Part shown: in pieces, positions 48,478 through 58,850 of the stretch
How positions within the stretch are numbered: the stretch's first letter is position 1
How the letters are laid out: each line of letters opens with the position of its first letter
Origin: Viscum album
Lineage: Eukaryota > Streptophyta > Magnoliopsida > Santalales > Viscaceae
NCBI GenBank assembly: GCA_963277665.1
Contig: OY728136.1
Span: 810,489,123 to 810,553,122, forward strand
Direction: 5' to 3'
DNA: 64,000 nucleotides
Translations under genes and position numbers: made by a program
The notes under the pieces: model-generated
Databases searched by the model: none
What the model was told of the DNA's origin: nothing
Seen by the model: the letters and a program-made list of their open reading frames with translations, nothing else

Positions 48478-48559
48478 TGTAATGGCCCTGACCTCTCCAG
48501 TCCATTACTTTGTGAAAATATGGTGTTTGAGGTGTTCTGGGAGGTCAAGGTGACTTATC

Positions 48560-48808
48560 CCCAACACTTTTCCAATTTTCCAGTTCGGTGAATAGTTCCA
48601 ACAATAGACAGTTGTGAGTAGTGCAATAGTAACCTCTCTTTCCTTTTTTAAATTTCCAGTTTTGTGAACAGTTCCATCGGTGAACAGTTTTATTGGTAAC
48701 CTCTAACGTTAACCTCTCATTCCTTTTCCAAATTTTGAGTTTTTGAATAGTTTTTCTAGAACGGTGACCTTCTAATGGTGACATTTTCTTTCCTTTGCCA
48801 AATTTTGA
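48560..48808 (+). repeat. Longer diverged repeats ahead of the 26-bp array
   Basis: Three to four units of roughly 60-90 bp contain TTTCCTTTTCCAAATTTTSAGTT followed by GTGAACAGTTCC or GAATAGTTT. They share the TGAACAG core with the 26-bp units and probably represent the older form of the repeat. An 89-codon minus-strand frame at 48545-48814 is made of them. Confidence 0.6.
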
Positions 48809-49318
48809 GTTCATGAACAGTGTCTAATGGTGAGGTTCATGAATAGTTTCTAATGGTGAGGTGCACGAACAATGTCTAACAGTGAGCTTCATGAATAGTG
48901 TCTAATGGTGAGGTTCAAGAATAATGTTTAATGATGAGGTTGATGAACAGTGTCTAACGGTGAGGTCCATGAACAGTGTCTAATGGTGAGGTCCATGAAC
49001 AATGTCTAACAGTGAGCTTCATGGAAAGTGTCTAATAGTGAGGTTCATGAATAGTGTCTAATGGTGTGGTTCATGAACAATATCTAACAGTGAGGTTTAT
49101 GAATAGTGTCTAATGGCGGGGTTTATGAACAATTTCTAACGGTGAGGTTCATGAATAGTGTCTAATGGTGAGGTTGACGAACAATGTCTAATGGTGAGGT
49201 TCATGAATAGTGTCTGAAGGTGAGGTTCATGAACAATGTCTAACGGTGAGGTTTATGAACAATGTATAATAGTGATGTTCATGAAAAATGTCTAATGGTG
49301 AGCTTCATGAACAATGTT
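48809..49318 (+). repeat. 26-bp tandem array in the TE-F LTR, about 20 copies
   Basis: The unit GGTTCATGAACAGTGTCTAA followed by TGGTGA runs head to tail without interruption for about 510 bp. Variation is concentrated at a few positions (CAGT/TAGT/CAAT, AATGG/AACGG/AACAG). The array is bounded on both sides by CCAAATTTTGAGTTCRTGAACAGTG, as if it had expanded from one copy of that longer sequence. Confidence 0.9.
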
Positions 49319-52300
49319 TTTTCCTTTTCCAAATTTTGAGTTCGTGAACAGTGTTTCCAGCTTCCTACAGTTTCACCCCTTTAACGCTCTCTTTGACATA
49401 AAATACATTTAAAGCCTCATTTTATGGACTCTTAAGGATGATTAAAAGGCCATAAATCCTATATTAATTATTCCTAAGGCTCAAGATGTTTTTACTTGGT
49501 CAAACTGCGTGGTTTAATGTGATCCACTTTTAATGGGGAATCAAGCGTATCTTAAACATCCGCTTTGTTAAATCTTCTAAAGGGATATGATATCTTCCTC
49601 CCTAATTATTCCTCTTTGTTTTCAGCTATGAGACCTAGAACCTTTAAATCCTTCTCATAGGAGTTGCACAATCAAACTTTCTTCCTAGTACTGGTTCCGC
49701 TCTATTTTTATGCAACCGAGCTATATCGGTCAATCTTCGGTATAAGGTATGTTTTATCATCATTATTTTAGGGTTCATCTTCTCATGTTTCTCCTTTCCA
49801 TTATTATATCATGTAATATCCATGATTCTAATGGGGTTTTCATTGGTTTCAGTTGGTGCAGTCGTACCATGGCATCCTCGGGTGGATACAGTTGTCGCGA
49901 GAGGAGGATCGTGACCCGTTGTGTGAATAAAGAACATCAAGAACTGTTTGAGTTAGGGGATTCATTGATTCTCATTTATTTTAAATGAAACTGTATTGTT
50001 AGCATGTTTAATCCCACTGTATGACAATGGAATTGACATAATAATTATTTTAACTGGATAAATAAATTGATATCAATCGTATGTTATTGCTTCTTGTTTT
50101 GCTAGATAGTGTGATATCTATGATTTCTTCGTATAGCAGTTTGTTCTTGATAGAAATTGGTAAAGAATGTAAAATAGAATTCATTGATAATTTTTTGGCT
50201 AAAGATAAAGAAGAATGTAAATGAATTTGGTTCTTCTTGTGGTAATTTTGATGTTAATCAAAATGGTGCAGTAACCATGTTTAATTTATTTGTGATATCT
50301 TACTATTTAGGTTTCTGGAATGTAGAACCTATCTATAATAAATTGGTTAATTCAAAACATATTTTTTGTTTGATAATTCATTTAAGGGTTCATAGTTACC
50401 CTCTTGTTTGTAAAATGTCCAAGAGCCCAATTGTTAAGATGTTTTTTTATGAATGTCTGTGTTGTGATGTGATCCTGGATGGGTATTGTGATATGTGGGG
50501 GCATGGAGGCCTTTTTTTGTTGTAGAAGATAATGCTTAGAGTAGTGAGATGCATAGATTTATGCATGTGGGTGTCAAGGAGGACACCGGGATGATGGAAT
50601 ATGATGGATACGATTGTTGGATGCTTTCTGATTCTTATTGGTTGATTATATGTTTTACTTTTCCCCACTGCCTAAGGAATCTAGTCTTGCTTACCCTCCT
50701 TCTGAAAAGAGGCGAAGACGCGTGGGGTATGACACGTTCTTTCCATGTTTAGTTTCTAAATGGAGGATGGGTCTACACTCTTTCTATAGGTGGAAAAGGC
50801 TCGACTGGTATTATATCTACTCACCGTGTTGACCCCCTTGTGTTTAGTATCATAGAAATCTTTTATAGAATGCCTGGGAATATGGGAAAGTAATTATGTA
50901 ATGAATAATTGAATAAATGGTGCTAACCCATGGGGTTGGAGTTTTCTGAAACATAATGATGAGGTTGTAATTTTTAAAGGGATAGTGGACTTTGGGTGTG
51001 ATGCTAATGAAATTTAATGTGGAATTTTCATTGGTTAATTAATGTTTAAAGAATTAATTAACGTAAAGTGAAACTAATAAAAAGGTAATAAATCTCTTTA
51101 AGTGGTTTTGCGCTTATAGGATACCCAGACTTCGAAGTAATAGCCTGGAGTCTGAGAGACGTTATCTACAGTTGTGTCTAAGACTAGGTTATGCCCATAG
51201 TGTGGTTGTGAGATATAGTATATCTTGAAATTTTTGTTTTTCTATACGCTACTCCACCCTGTTAATAAGGGAAACTGACACCCCGGAGATTCTAAGCGCT
51301 GGGGGGGGGGGTGTTTTCGCCAATATTCTGGTGGGAGGATGGATGGCTGACTACCCCCTTTGGCCACGCTCTCTTCTCTTGGTAGTTACTTGTACTAGGA
51401 GGCACATTGGTTAGTTTTCCCCATATATTTGTGTAGAGGGATGTAATGGCTTGTGGTTATTCACACACATATATTCTAGATATAGTTTTCTATGGACTAT
51501 TATAGGTGCAACGTGTATAGGCTGTGATGGCTTGAGGATCCTTACTCGGTGTATGGGTTGTAATGGTTTGAGGTATAATAACCGAAGTATGATACACGTT
51601 ATGCGAGTTGTGGTGGCTCCCGAAAACTACCTAGTTACTTTGGTGTGTGGACGTGGTGGGTTTGTTGCACGAGGTTCATATTGTGGTGCTTCGCCCAGGT
51701 GTTTGCGGGAAAGCATTTTTGGAGAGAGATGCTTAAGACGTGTGACGTTGCGGAAATGTGAAAAACCAGGGGGGAAGTAGTAGCGGGGTACCCTTGATAT
51801 TCTTTATTATATGATATATTATTGTATGCGTTACTTGGTGAGAGTATCCATGGTGAGGTTGGGAACTTAGTATACATGTTTAGGTGACGAGTTAGTTTCA
51901 CTTGTTGTTCACTGCGCTTTAGCATGCTTTCTTTACTTTTGCACGAGAGGCTTTGGGAAGGATCCTACTAAGTACACTTTTGTACTCACCATATGTATAT
52001 AAAAAATGTTTTTCAGGTCACTTGGAGAAGGTTGGAGATCAGACTGGTTACTACTAGCTTGTGGTTACAGAAGTTGTTCGGGCTTGTGGTTGCTGTTGTT
52101 TTACTTTCTTTTGGGTACTTGAAGTTTTCTGCTTCCGGTTGTAGTACTTTTTCATGACATTTAATATGTTCACTTGGGTTTTCTTTTATATTCCAGTTCT
52201 GAGTTAGAGTTGGTTGGTGTTTATCTTATCTCTCTCTACCGCATGTGTTCTCTTAGAGGGTAATTCCTCCCATTTGTGTGTTTAATATACCCTTGGTGCT

Positions 52301-52409
52301 AATATCCAACCTAGGGCCTACTGGAGGCAGGACTTAGGGGCTATTATCTCCCTTCTCACATTGCTGGCCCAGGAGGGGTACACTTTGTGGGGAGGGGGTC
52401 ATGACATTG

Positions 52410-52421
52410 TGGTATTAGAGC
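52410..52421 (+). other. Primer-binding site of TE-F
   Basis: TGGTATTAGAGC differs from the initiator-tRNA-Met complement TGGTATCAGAGC by one C-to-T change. It begins three bases after the LTR end. Confidence 0.8.
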
Positions 52422-52799
52422 TCTGGTTGAGGGAGAGGATGGAGTTTAGAGTTAGGCACAGGTGAGGTTTTAGGGGTTGGTAGGGAAACAAGGTCATTCA
52501 TGTTTATCAAGTGATGTAAAAACCAGAGACTGGTTGAGACATAGGTGTTTTGGGTCCCCTATGATATGATGTAAGGACCATTAAGTTTACAAAGGCTACT
52601 AAATAAGGTGATACTAGTTGCAGGGTAGAGACCTAGAAAAGGATCATGCATCATTCTTCTTTGTTCCTGTGTTTTAATGGGTAGACATGGGGATAGGTTA
52701 ACCTAAAATAAATGAAAGAAAATAAATAATTAATTAATGTTGAGTCTTCCATATTCCAGGTTTAGGAGCTCTAACAGTTTTCTATTTTACAGGTATAGA

Positions 52800-53175
52800 T
52801 TCAGGTCGACATCCTCATAAGGTTTGTGCAGAAAATGTCCAGCAGGCTATTCCAACAGATCACCGTAGGGTAGAGGTTGAACACGATGACACTTGGAGGG
52901 AGACACTCTAAGAGTTTCAACACCATAGTCTTCAGAAGTAAGAAGGATCCGTTTAAGATGCAGTCACAAAAGACTGGTTAGGGGAGGTCGAGATCGGATT
53001 CAGTTCGATTTGTGCTTGAAAGAAGCACTGGGTGTACATGGTTGTGATGATGCTGCATGGAGCAGTGAGGAAATGGTGATTCTTATTCCTCGGGGATCAC
53101 GAGGAGTCAACAATCTCATGGGAGGAGTTTCAAGACAAGATTAAAGACGAGTTTCTTTCTTCGACTGCGAAGGCG
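52800..53175 (+). pseudogene. TE-F gag remnant
   Basis: The interior starts with a leader of about 390 bases, then a reading resembling the gag capsid segment. A VEIGFSSI piece is followed by KKHWVYMVVMMLHGAVRKW, which matches the K-V-x-x-A-x-x-x-L-x-x-x-A-x-x-W-W helix pair weakly. STISWEEFQDKIKDEFLS follows, which matches the T-W-x-x-F-x-x-x-F-x-x-x-Y-x-P block well. After that the sequence leaves the gag pattern at about 53170. Stops lie upstream. Only this one domain is visible because TE-G cuts the element soon after. Confidence 0.55.
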
Positions 53176-53575
53176 TCCAGTCTCCATGAGTCAGAGATCT
53201 CATATGGGGCTCCACCTATGCTCTCTACAAAGCCAATTAATGGTGACATCCATTGAACATGCTCTCTCCTCTATTGATAGTGAAAAATTTACCATGACTA
53301 CTTGTTCCCTCAGTGCTTCACTTGACTGCTTCACCTGCACCAAACAATCACCAGGGGCCAGACCCTACTGTAACCCACTTTTTCTTCACCTCTCCTAGTT
53401 CTCCATCCCCCTACCATCTATTTTCCCACCAGGATGTGGCCGGCCACTTCCGATGATGACTCACTTATAAAATCAACCATTCCACCACCCAGATCTAGCA
53501 GTAGCCCCCCGTTCCTTGCTTGTGAGACCATCCTGATTAGTAGCATCAGACCACCAGGTTCTTCTCCTTTCCACT
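53176..53575. other. Unassigned segment between TE-F gag and TE-G
   Basis: About 400 bp richer in C and T than the surroundings (runs such as CCATCCCCCTACC and CACCACCCAGATC). It no longer follows the gag pattern. The open frame of 70 codons at 53186-53398 has no recognisable motif. It may be the gag C-terminal linker, often Pro/Ser-rich in this clade, or a separate fragment caught in TE-F. The last five bases, CCACT, are the left target-duplication candidate of TE-G. Confidence 0.35.
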
Positions 53576-55200
53576 TATAACGACCCATACTTTACATACC
53601 TGGTTATTACTTCAGAATTGAAGCATACTTATTAAAAAATATAACAAAACCATGATAGGACTGTATAGGTATATTATCTTTAGAAACTGGGAAACATAAA
53701 CAACTGGTTCATAAATCATCTACATTGTCTCCCGTTTATTTCATCATATCTAGAGTCCCTTTGGTCATATCCTACAATATACCCTTCTTCCTGACCTGGG
53801 GAAAATAAAAAATACAAAAGGGTGAGCTCAAATGCTCATTAATGGTAACAAAAGAAATATCAATCATATCATATTCATAAGAACATAACATTTTGAAAAT
53901 CTTAACCTGCAAAAGAGATCATAATATCATAACATGGGATAAATAATAGTAGTAAAATGTAATCCCAATAATCATAACTTAAAACAAGAAAATTCATGTC
54001 ATACACACATAATCATAGAAAATAAATTCATATTAGTGAAGGCTCTTTTCCAATACCATCACAGCGGACAAAGTCCATTACTGAACCGAGTTCACTCCTC
54101 GTTATAGTCTTGTATCACTGAACCAGATCAACTTTCCGTTCCAGACATGCATATCTCATGGGATATAAATATTTACCCAATTAATTGGAGGGAGATATTG
54201 GTCCTACCCATCTCATAATTAATCCATTCTTATGTTTTCCACAAAATCATAAAGCATATATCATAGCATAACCCGTGTAATTAAAATGGGATTTTTAAAC
54301 ATCAATGCCGTCATAACATAATCCTTGTAAGATAAAAGGACCTCATAAAAATCTTTCCATCATAACATAATAAAATCAATTTACAAATAGGGATAGAAAC
54401 AGAATCCTATATTATCTTAGATGGAAAATAATTTTGATAAAACACTTGAACTCCATTCTTGAGGAAAATATCCTTTCTACTTCAAAAACATTTTTCCTTT
54501 CTTAACAAGTCATACAATTTTAAACTAAAAGAAGTTAATTAAAAATAAACATGAAAACAAGTAAAGTATGATTCATGGAAATAATGTTATATGAAATCAT
54601 AAAAATTCATTCATTCCATATAAGTTAAATGAACATTCTTCTTGTACTTTGGCTGGAAAAGTAAAAAAGTACCTCGCACTAAAAACGACAAAAGATTCGT
54701 CTCATATCTTTTACTAAAAACTCACCAATGGGTAAAATTGGATTTAAAAATTTTAGGATGACATAAATAATAATACATATTGATGAAACATGGATGTGGA
54801 TGATAAATATTCCCTACTAATTCTGAAGTATAAACAATCTCGGATAAAAATGAGATTTTGAGATTTTCCCTTACCTTAGGTCCGATTTGCTTCGTACGTA
54901 TCTGAACCTCCTATATAATGATTTAAATAATGAAATTTACTTATTAAAGAATCATATTCATTGTTATGATGTCATATATGGTCATATTCTTATCTTCTTA
55001 TTAGTAATATTTCATTGCTACTTGTTATTTGGGTGTTCATTGCTTTATGTTCTTATGCATGATTTTTCAAATAAATTATTACTATTATTTTTAGGTTATA
55101 GATACCTCATTTACAGAATGTTATTAGTGTAATATATATCATATTTATTCATTCAATTCATTTATATAATCATTATTCAATGAAGATCTTGTAGAACGAG

Positions 55201-55250
55201 TCACATCACATCGTGGAGACGGTAGGGCGTACGTACGCACGAGCGATGAT
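55201..55250. repeat. CpG-rich palindromic motif, copy A (TE-G 3' LTR)
   Basis: The pattern is ACATCAC, CGTGGAGACGGTA, then CGTACGTACGCACG and GCGATGAT. The central CGTACGTACG is a perfect 10-base palindrome. The outer ATCAC and GTGAT-type arms (here ATGAT) add a wider, imperfect symmetry. It is in strong contrast to the surrounding AT-rich LTR. Confidence 0.8.
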
Positions 55251-55387
55251 ATCATTCCCATGATCATGGAATTGTATTGAAGTGTATTTATAATATTTAA
55301 GAATCAATATAACTTTAAAATAATCATATATAGTTATTATTTACACCATTATACCCATCCAAGTAAGGTGGTGGTGGAAAAAAAATT

Positions 55388-55435
55388 ACATCACGGCGTG
55401 GAGACGGTATTCCGTACGTACGCACGTGCGGTGAT
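55388..55435. repeat. CpG-rich palindromic motif, copy B (TE-G 3' LTR)
   Basis: Second copy about 187 bases from copy A in the same orientation. It keeps ACATCAC, CGTGGAGACGGTA, CGTACGTACGCACG and GCGGTGAT, and contains CACGTG, a G-box word, where copy A has CACGAG. The outer arms ATCAC/GTGAT are perfect here. Confidence 0.8.
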
Positions 55436-55766
55436 TTCGTTTTCCGTAGGATGGATAGAAGGTGAAATACGGTTGTTTCATATTTATAATAACATATCAT
55501 TATATGAGTGATACTGATGTTATTACTTCCTAATGAAACAACAAAATAAGAGGAAATAGAAGAAGAAATAAATTTGAAAGAATAGGTAAAAGATATTACC
55601 TCTTCTTCAACACGCCTCTTCAAAACCTTCTCTTAGGGAACTAAAATTGGTCTTTGAAGAATACCATGACCCATAGAATGTTTATAGTTATGTTGATAAG
55701 GGAAAAATCTAGGGTTTGGATGAGCTTTAAGGCTCTAAATTGTGTGAGGAGGAGAGGGAGGAGGTA

Positions 55767-55776
55767 CCCTTTTATA
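55767..55776 (-). promoter_or_regulatory. TATA box of the TE-G 3' LTR
   Basis: Minus-strand TATAAAAGGG in the context CCCATATAAAAGGGTACC. The other LTR has TATAAAAGA at the matching place. A CT-rich leader (CCTCCTCCCTCTCCTCC) follows about 10 bases downstream, as expected near a transcription start. Confidence 0.65.
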
Positions 55777-57415
55777 TGGGAGGAGAGGGGCACCTTTGGA
55801 AAAAATTAAAATATTATTTTATAATAAAGTCATATTCGGTTTTTAATAGCTCCAAATTGATTTATTTCAAAGCTAAGGCGGGAATGGTTCGAAATACTCT
55901 CAATTAATAGGTTTTAGAAAAGTTTAGGTTACTATTTTAACCTTATCATTTAGATTTAAATCTAAGTTAATTAATTTTCCTTTTAGTGTGTCTTCTTGTT
56001 TTCTTACACTATATGGTTAATAAAATTACTATAACAAGACAAACGAACCCATAGTTGTTAATTTTTGATATATATAACCTTATCTAAGTAATTTGGCCAA
56101 ACCTTAGATTTTTAGGAATAAAATAACAATTAATAATATAATATTTGTTTTAAAAACTATTTTATGTCAATTTTGACAATATTTGGTAATTGATTTTTTT
56201 TAAAATCATAACAGCATTATTTGTTATAAAATATTTAATTAAATCAATAATAACATGTCATATTAACCAATAGAATTATTTTGATTCATAAAAAGTCTCA
56301 AATTACATTTATTTGGGTATTTATAACATCAATTATGGTAATATTTCTGTAATATGGTAATTAATGCATCATCATTGTGTCAAAAATAATTTATATTATT
56401 TAATGTCTAAAAATTAAAAATAAAATACCATTATGTAGGAAATATTTTTATCTTTCTAATTAATATTTATATTCTAATTTATCTTTTGTATGACCATATA
56501 TAAAAAATGTTTTTAGTTATTAAACTTTGATTTTAACTCTTTTAACTCTTCTTTTAATAAAATAATAATAAGTGTCCTATTCTAATCCAAGTGGACCTAA
56601 ATGGTCATATTTTTTTTATGAGGTTGTTTTTTGTCAAATTAAACTTTTCTAATAGAATTAGGACATGTGTTAGGGTAATAATAATATCATTTTTACCCTT
56701 AATTACCCTATTTACTTTTAACTGTGGTAAATAAAAGTAAAAAGTTACTATTCACAAAAAATTATTTTTTTCTAATTGAACCACATTTTACTCCTTTATA
56801 TTAATAGTGTCTCTCTGATTTTCAAAATTCAACTCACAATAGCGGTAAAATAATGTTTTATGTACAATTGCAAATGCTCCTAGGAGGGGGGTAAAAGACG
56901 GTAAAAAGTTCAATAACATTTTTATGTATCTATATTATTATAAAATTAATCCAATGAATTAAATTGAACTTATATAAGTATTATGTATCTATTTTGAAAT
57001 AAAATAGATTTAAATAAAAGAATGATTATTTAAATAAAAAGTCGGTTTTAACCAATAACTCAGTGTTTTCACTATTAATCAAAAATTTAAAGTTTTCAGA
57101 AGAATACCAAAAATTCACCCTAGGCTAATTTCAATATTCCGAATCTAAAAATGAAGTCCATTTTGAAAGATAAAATTTTTAAAATTTCAAAAATCGGGTA
57201 TTACTATTCATAATGGTTAGTTTATATAATATTTTAATAACATATCATTGTTTAGAGAAGCTCAGTATTGTGTACAATGCAAGCTATCGAGGAAGGTTTC
57301 TCTTGCATGTAACGCAAGCCAAGATAGTGTTGTGTGTAGTGAGATATTCCTTTGGTGATGCACATAACATAATACATAAAAACAAAACATTTCTCATAAA
57401 ATCTCGGGTGTTACA

Positions 57416-57428
57416 TTCTACCCCCCTT
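57416..57428 (-). other. Polypurine tract of TE-G
   Basis: On the minus strand AAGGGGGGTAGAA runs directly into the LTR start TGTAACACC. This junction wording is common in Tekay-type elements. Confidence 0.85.
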
Positions 57429-57439
57429 AAATTGAATTT

Positions 57440-57880
57440 CGCCCTCGAAATTCGTCACTTTGTAACCAACAGATGAAGATACATCTCCCTCATCATATCC
57501 TCAAGTTCCCATGTTGATTATTCTAATTGGTGGTTCCTCCATAAAACTTTCACCAAGCGAGTGGTCTTGTTCCATAGAACTTTTTCTCTACGATCCAGAA
57601 TCTCTATTGGGTGTTCTTCATAAGAAAGATCTTGCTCCAGCGGTACAACTTCTGAGCTTAGTAAATGTGAAGGACTGGGTATGTAATTTCTTAAGAGATA
57701 TACATGGAAAAAATCGTGAACTTGAGAGAGATTTGGGGGAATCGCCAATCGGTAAGCTACCTTCCCAACACGATCCAATATTTCGAAAGGACCGATATAC
57801 CTAGGGCTCAGCATTCCCTTCTTTCCAAATCTCATTACTCTATTCCAAAGAGATATTCGTAAGAACACTTTATCACCCAC
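57440..57880 (-). pseudogene. TE-G integrase C terminus with chromodomain-type tail
   Basis: The minus-strand frame from 57880 to 57518 is open for 120 codons. It starts GDKVFLRISLW, runs through GPFEILDRVGKVAYRLAIPP (the GPY/F module) and VHDFFHVYLLRNY, and ends with EILDRREKVL and VKVLWRNHQLE. A stop sits exactly where the family continues with (E)ATWE. After it, STWELEDMMREMYLHLL reads on in frame, so one stop separates the chromodomain-type tail. The module is thought to steer insertion to marked chromatin. In gypsy elements this part is made as the end of Gag-Pol, downstream of the integrase core (58010-58549). Confidence 0.85.
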
Positions 57881-58010
57881 TTCAAACTCTACGTATTTTT
57901 TTCAGTTGTGGGCATAACTTTTTTGTCGACTCTGAGTTTCTCTTATGTGTTTTTGAATAGATCTGACCTTTTCTTCCATCTCATCTATAAGATCAGGTCC
58001 TAATAACTTT
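57881..58010 (-). pseudogene. Linker between TE-G integrase core and C terminus
   Basis: The short stretch after the WDEVGE end of the core keeps the family pattern, with a basic helix, but is interrupted by stops and a frame change, so the core and the C-terminal module are no longer joined. Confidence 0.6.
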
Positions 58011-58549
58011 CATTCCCCAACTTCATCCCAGCAAGTTGGAGTCCTGCATTTCATTCCATAGAGAGATTCATAAGGAGCCATCTGAATACTGGAGTGAATG
58101 CTATTATTATAAGAAAATTCCACCAAAGGTAGGTGTTGATCCCAACCACATTTTAAATCCATAGAGCAAGATCTTAACATATCTTCTAGAGTTTGAATTA
58201 TTCTCTCAGACTGACCATCTGTATGAGGATGATATGCAGTGCTGAAACTCAACTCTGTATCTAAAGTATGCTGAATACTTTTCCAAAACTTCGAGGTAAA
58301 CCTCGGTTCCCGATTAGATATAATGGAAAGTGGTACTCCATGCAATCTTACCACTTTTTTCACATTTATCCTGGAAAGCTGATCCAAAGAAAAATCTTTT
58401 ATAACAGCAATGAAGTGTGCTGACTTCGTAAGACAATCAACTATAACCCAGATAGCATTATTGCCTTTGGATGTTTTAGGATGTCCAGTGACAAAGTCCA
58501 TATTGATGTTTTCCCATTTCCATTCGGGTATGGGTAATAGTTGTAACAT
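58010..58549 (-). pseudogene. TE-G integrase catalytic core, one catalytic Asp lost
   Basis: An open minus-strand frame of 179 codons covers the whole core. It opens with LLPIPEWKWENINMDFVTG, whose Asp in MDFVTG is the first catalytic residue. KSAHFIAV follows. In HGVPLSIISNREPRFTSKFW the second catalytic Asp of the family SDRDPRF block reads as Asn (SNREPRF). HTDGQSERIIQTLEDMLR keeps the catalytic Glu. The frame closes with MAPYESLYGMKCRTPTCWDEVGE. Length and order are normal for the core. GAT/GAC to AAT/AAC is one G-to-A change. Without that Asp, strand transfer is not expected even if the protein were made. Confidence 0.9.
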
Positions 58550-58569
58550 CCCCTTAGACTTCTGTATCT

Positions 58570-58850
58570 ATGTTTTAACTTGCTGACAAACCAAGCTTCG
58601 AGAGACATATTCCGCAACATCCCTTTTCATGAAATCTCACCAGAAGTACTCTTTCAGGTCCCTATACATCTTTGTGCTTCTAAGATGAATAGAGAATGAA
58701 GAACTATGAGCCTCATCCAAAAGATCCTTCTTTAATTCTAGGATGGGAGGAACACAAATATGATTCCTGAACCTTATTATCTCATCACAATTAAGGTTGA
58801 ATTTAGGAACATTTCTCACCTTCTTTTGTAACTCTACATCTTCATTTTAT
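58570..58850 (-). pseudogene. TE-G integrase zinc-binding N terminus
   Basis: The minus-strand frame at 58637-58819 reads ICVPPILELKKDLLDEAHSS then FSIHLRSTKMYRDLKEYFW, which has the two His of the HHCC site (EAHSS, SIHLRS). After a stop the reading continues with MKRDVAEYVSRSLVCQQVK. The family has Cys-x-x-Cys here (usually C-L-x-C-Q-x-V-K); the first Cys reads Ser and the second is kept. The zinc site is therefore damaged as well. This module helps hold the integrase on the element ends. Confidence 0.8.

Larger units (their letters stand above)
48478..52406 (+). repeat. TE-F 5' LTR
   Basis: Start and end are set by the TE-E interruption and by the primer site. Contents in order are short CCAAATTTTGAGTT/TGAACAGT repeats, the 26-bp array, an AT-rich middle, an 11-G run at 51301-51311, and a closing segment with CAGGTCACTTGGAG and CCTAGGGCCTACTGGAGG wording like the ends of other Tekay-type LTRs. 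The partner LTR is outside the window. Open frames of 60-113 codons within it show no protein family. Confidence 0.75.
48478..53575 (+). mobile_element. TE-F: Ty3/gypsy element, 5' part only, interrupted by TE-G
   Basis: A 3.9-kb LTR (48478-52406) begins TGTAATGG and ends GTCATGACA, the same end words as TE-D. A primer site and a gag remnant follow on the plus strand. After 53575 the minus-strand element TE-G begins, so the rest of the interior and the second LTR should lie beyond the right edge of the window. The five bases before it, TATAG, are the left target-duplication candidate. It sits inside the right LTR of TE-E. Confidence 0.75.
53576..57415 (-). repeat. TE-G 3' LTR (3840 bp)
   Basis: Complete LTR, bounded by the polypurine tract at 57416 and by the same TATAACGAC end as 60932. 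It is very AT-rich except for two CpG-rich palindromic motifs (55201-55250 and 55388-55435). It carries a minus-strand TATA box at 55767-55776. Minus-strand end words are TGTAACACC and GTCGTTATA, an imperfect inverted repeat of six bases. Open frames of 81 and 99 codons in it (54887-55132 and 55324-55623) are not genes; the first has a counterpart in the other LTR only because the LTRs are copies. Confidence 0.9.

Noticed and set aside
48809..49318. Regularly spaced repeats considered as a CRISPR array
   Set aside because: Units abut directly with no unique spacers, in a plant LTR. It is a minisatellite.
51451..51780. A 109-codon open frame in the TE-F LTR
   Set aside because: It is inside an LTR bounded by independent evidence, with no recognisable domain and no counterpart to test it against.
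54887..55132. A hydrophobic 81-codon frame, also at 62240-62485, that looked conserved
   Set aside because: The two copies are the two LTRs of TE-G, so similarity reflects recent duplication and not selection on a protein.
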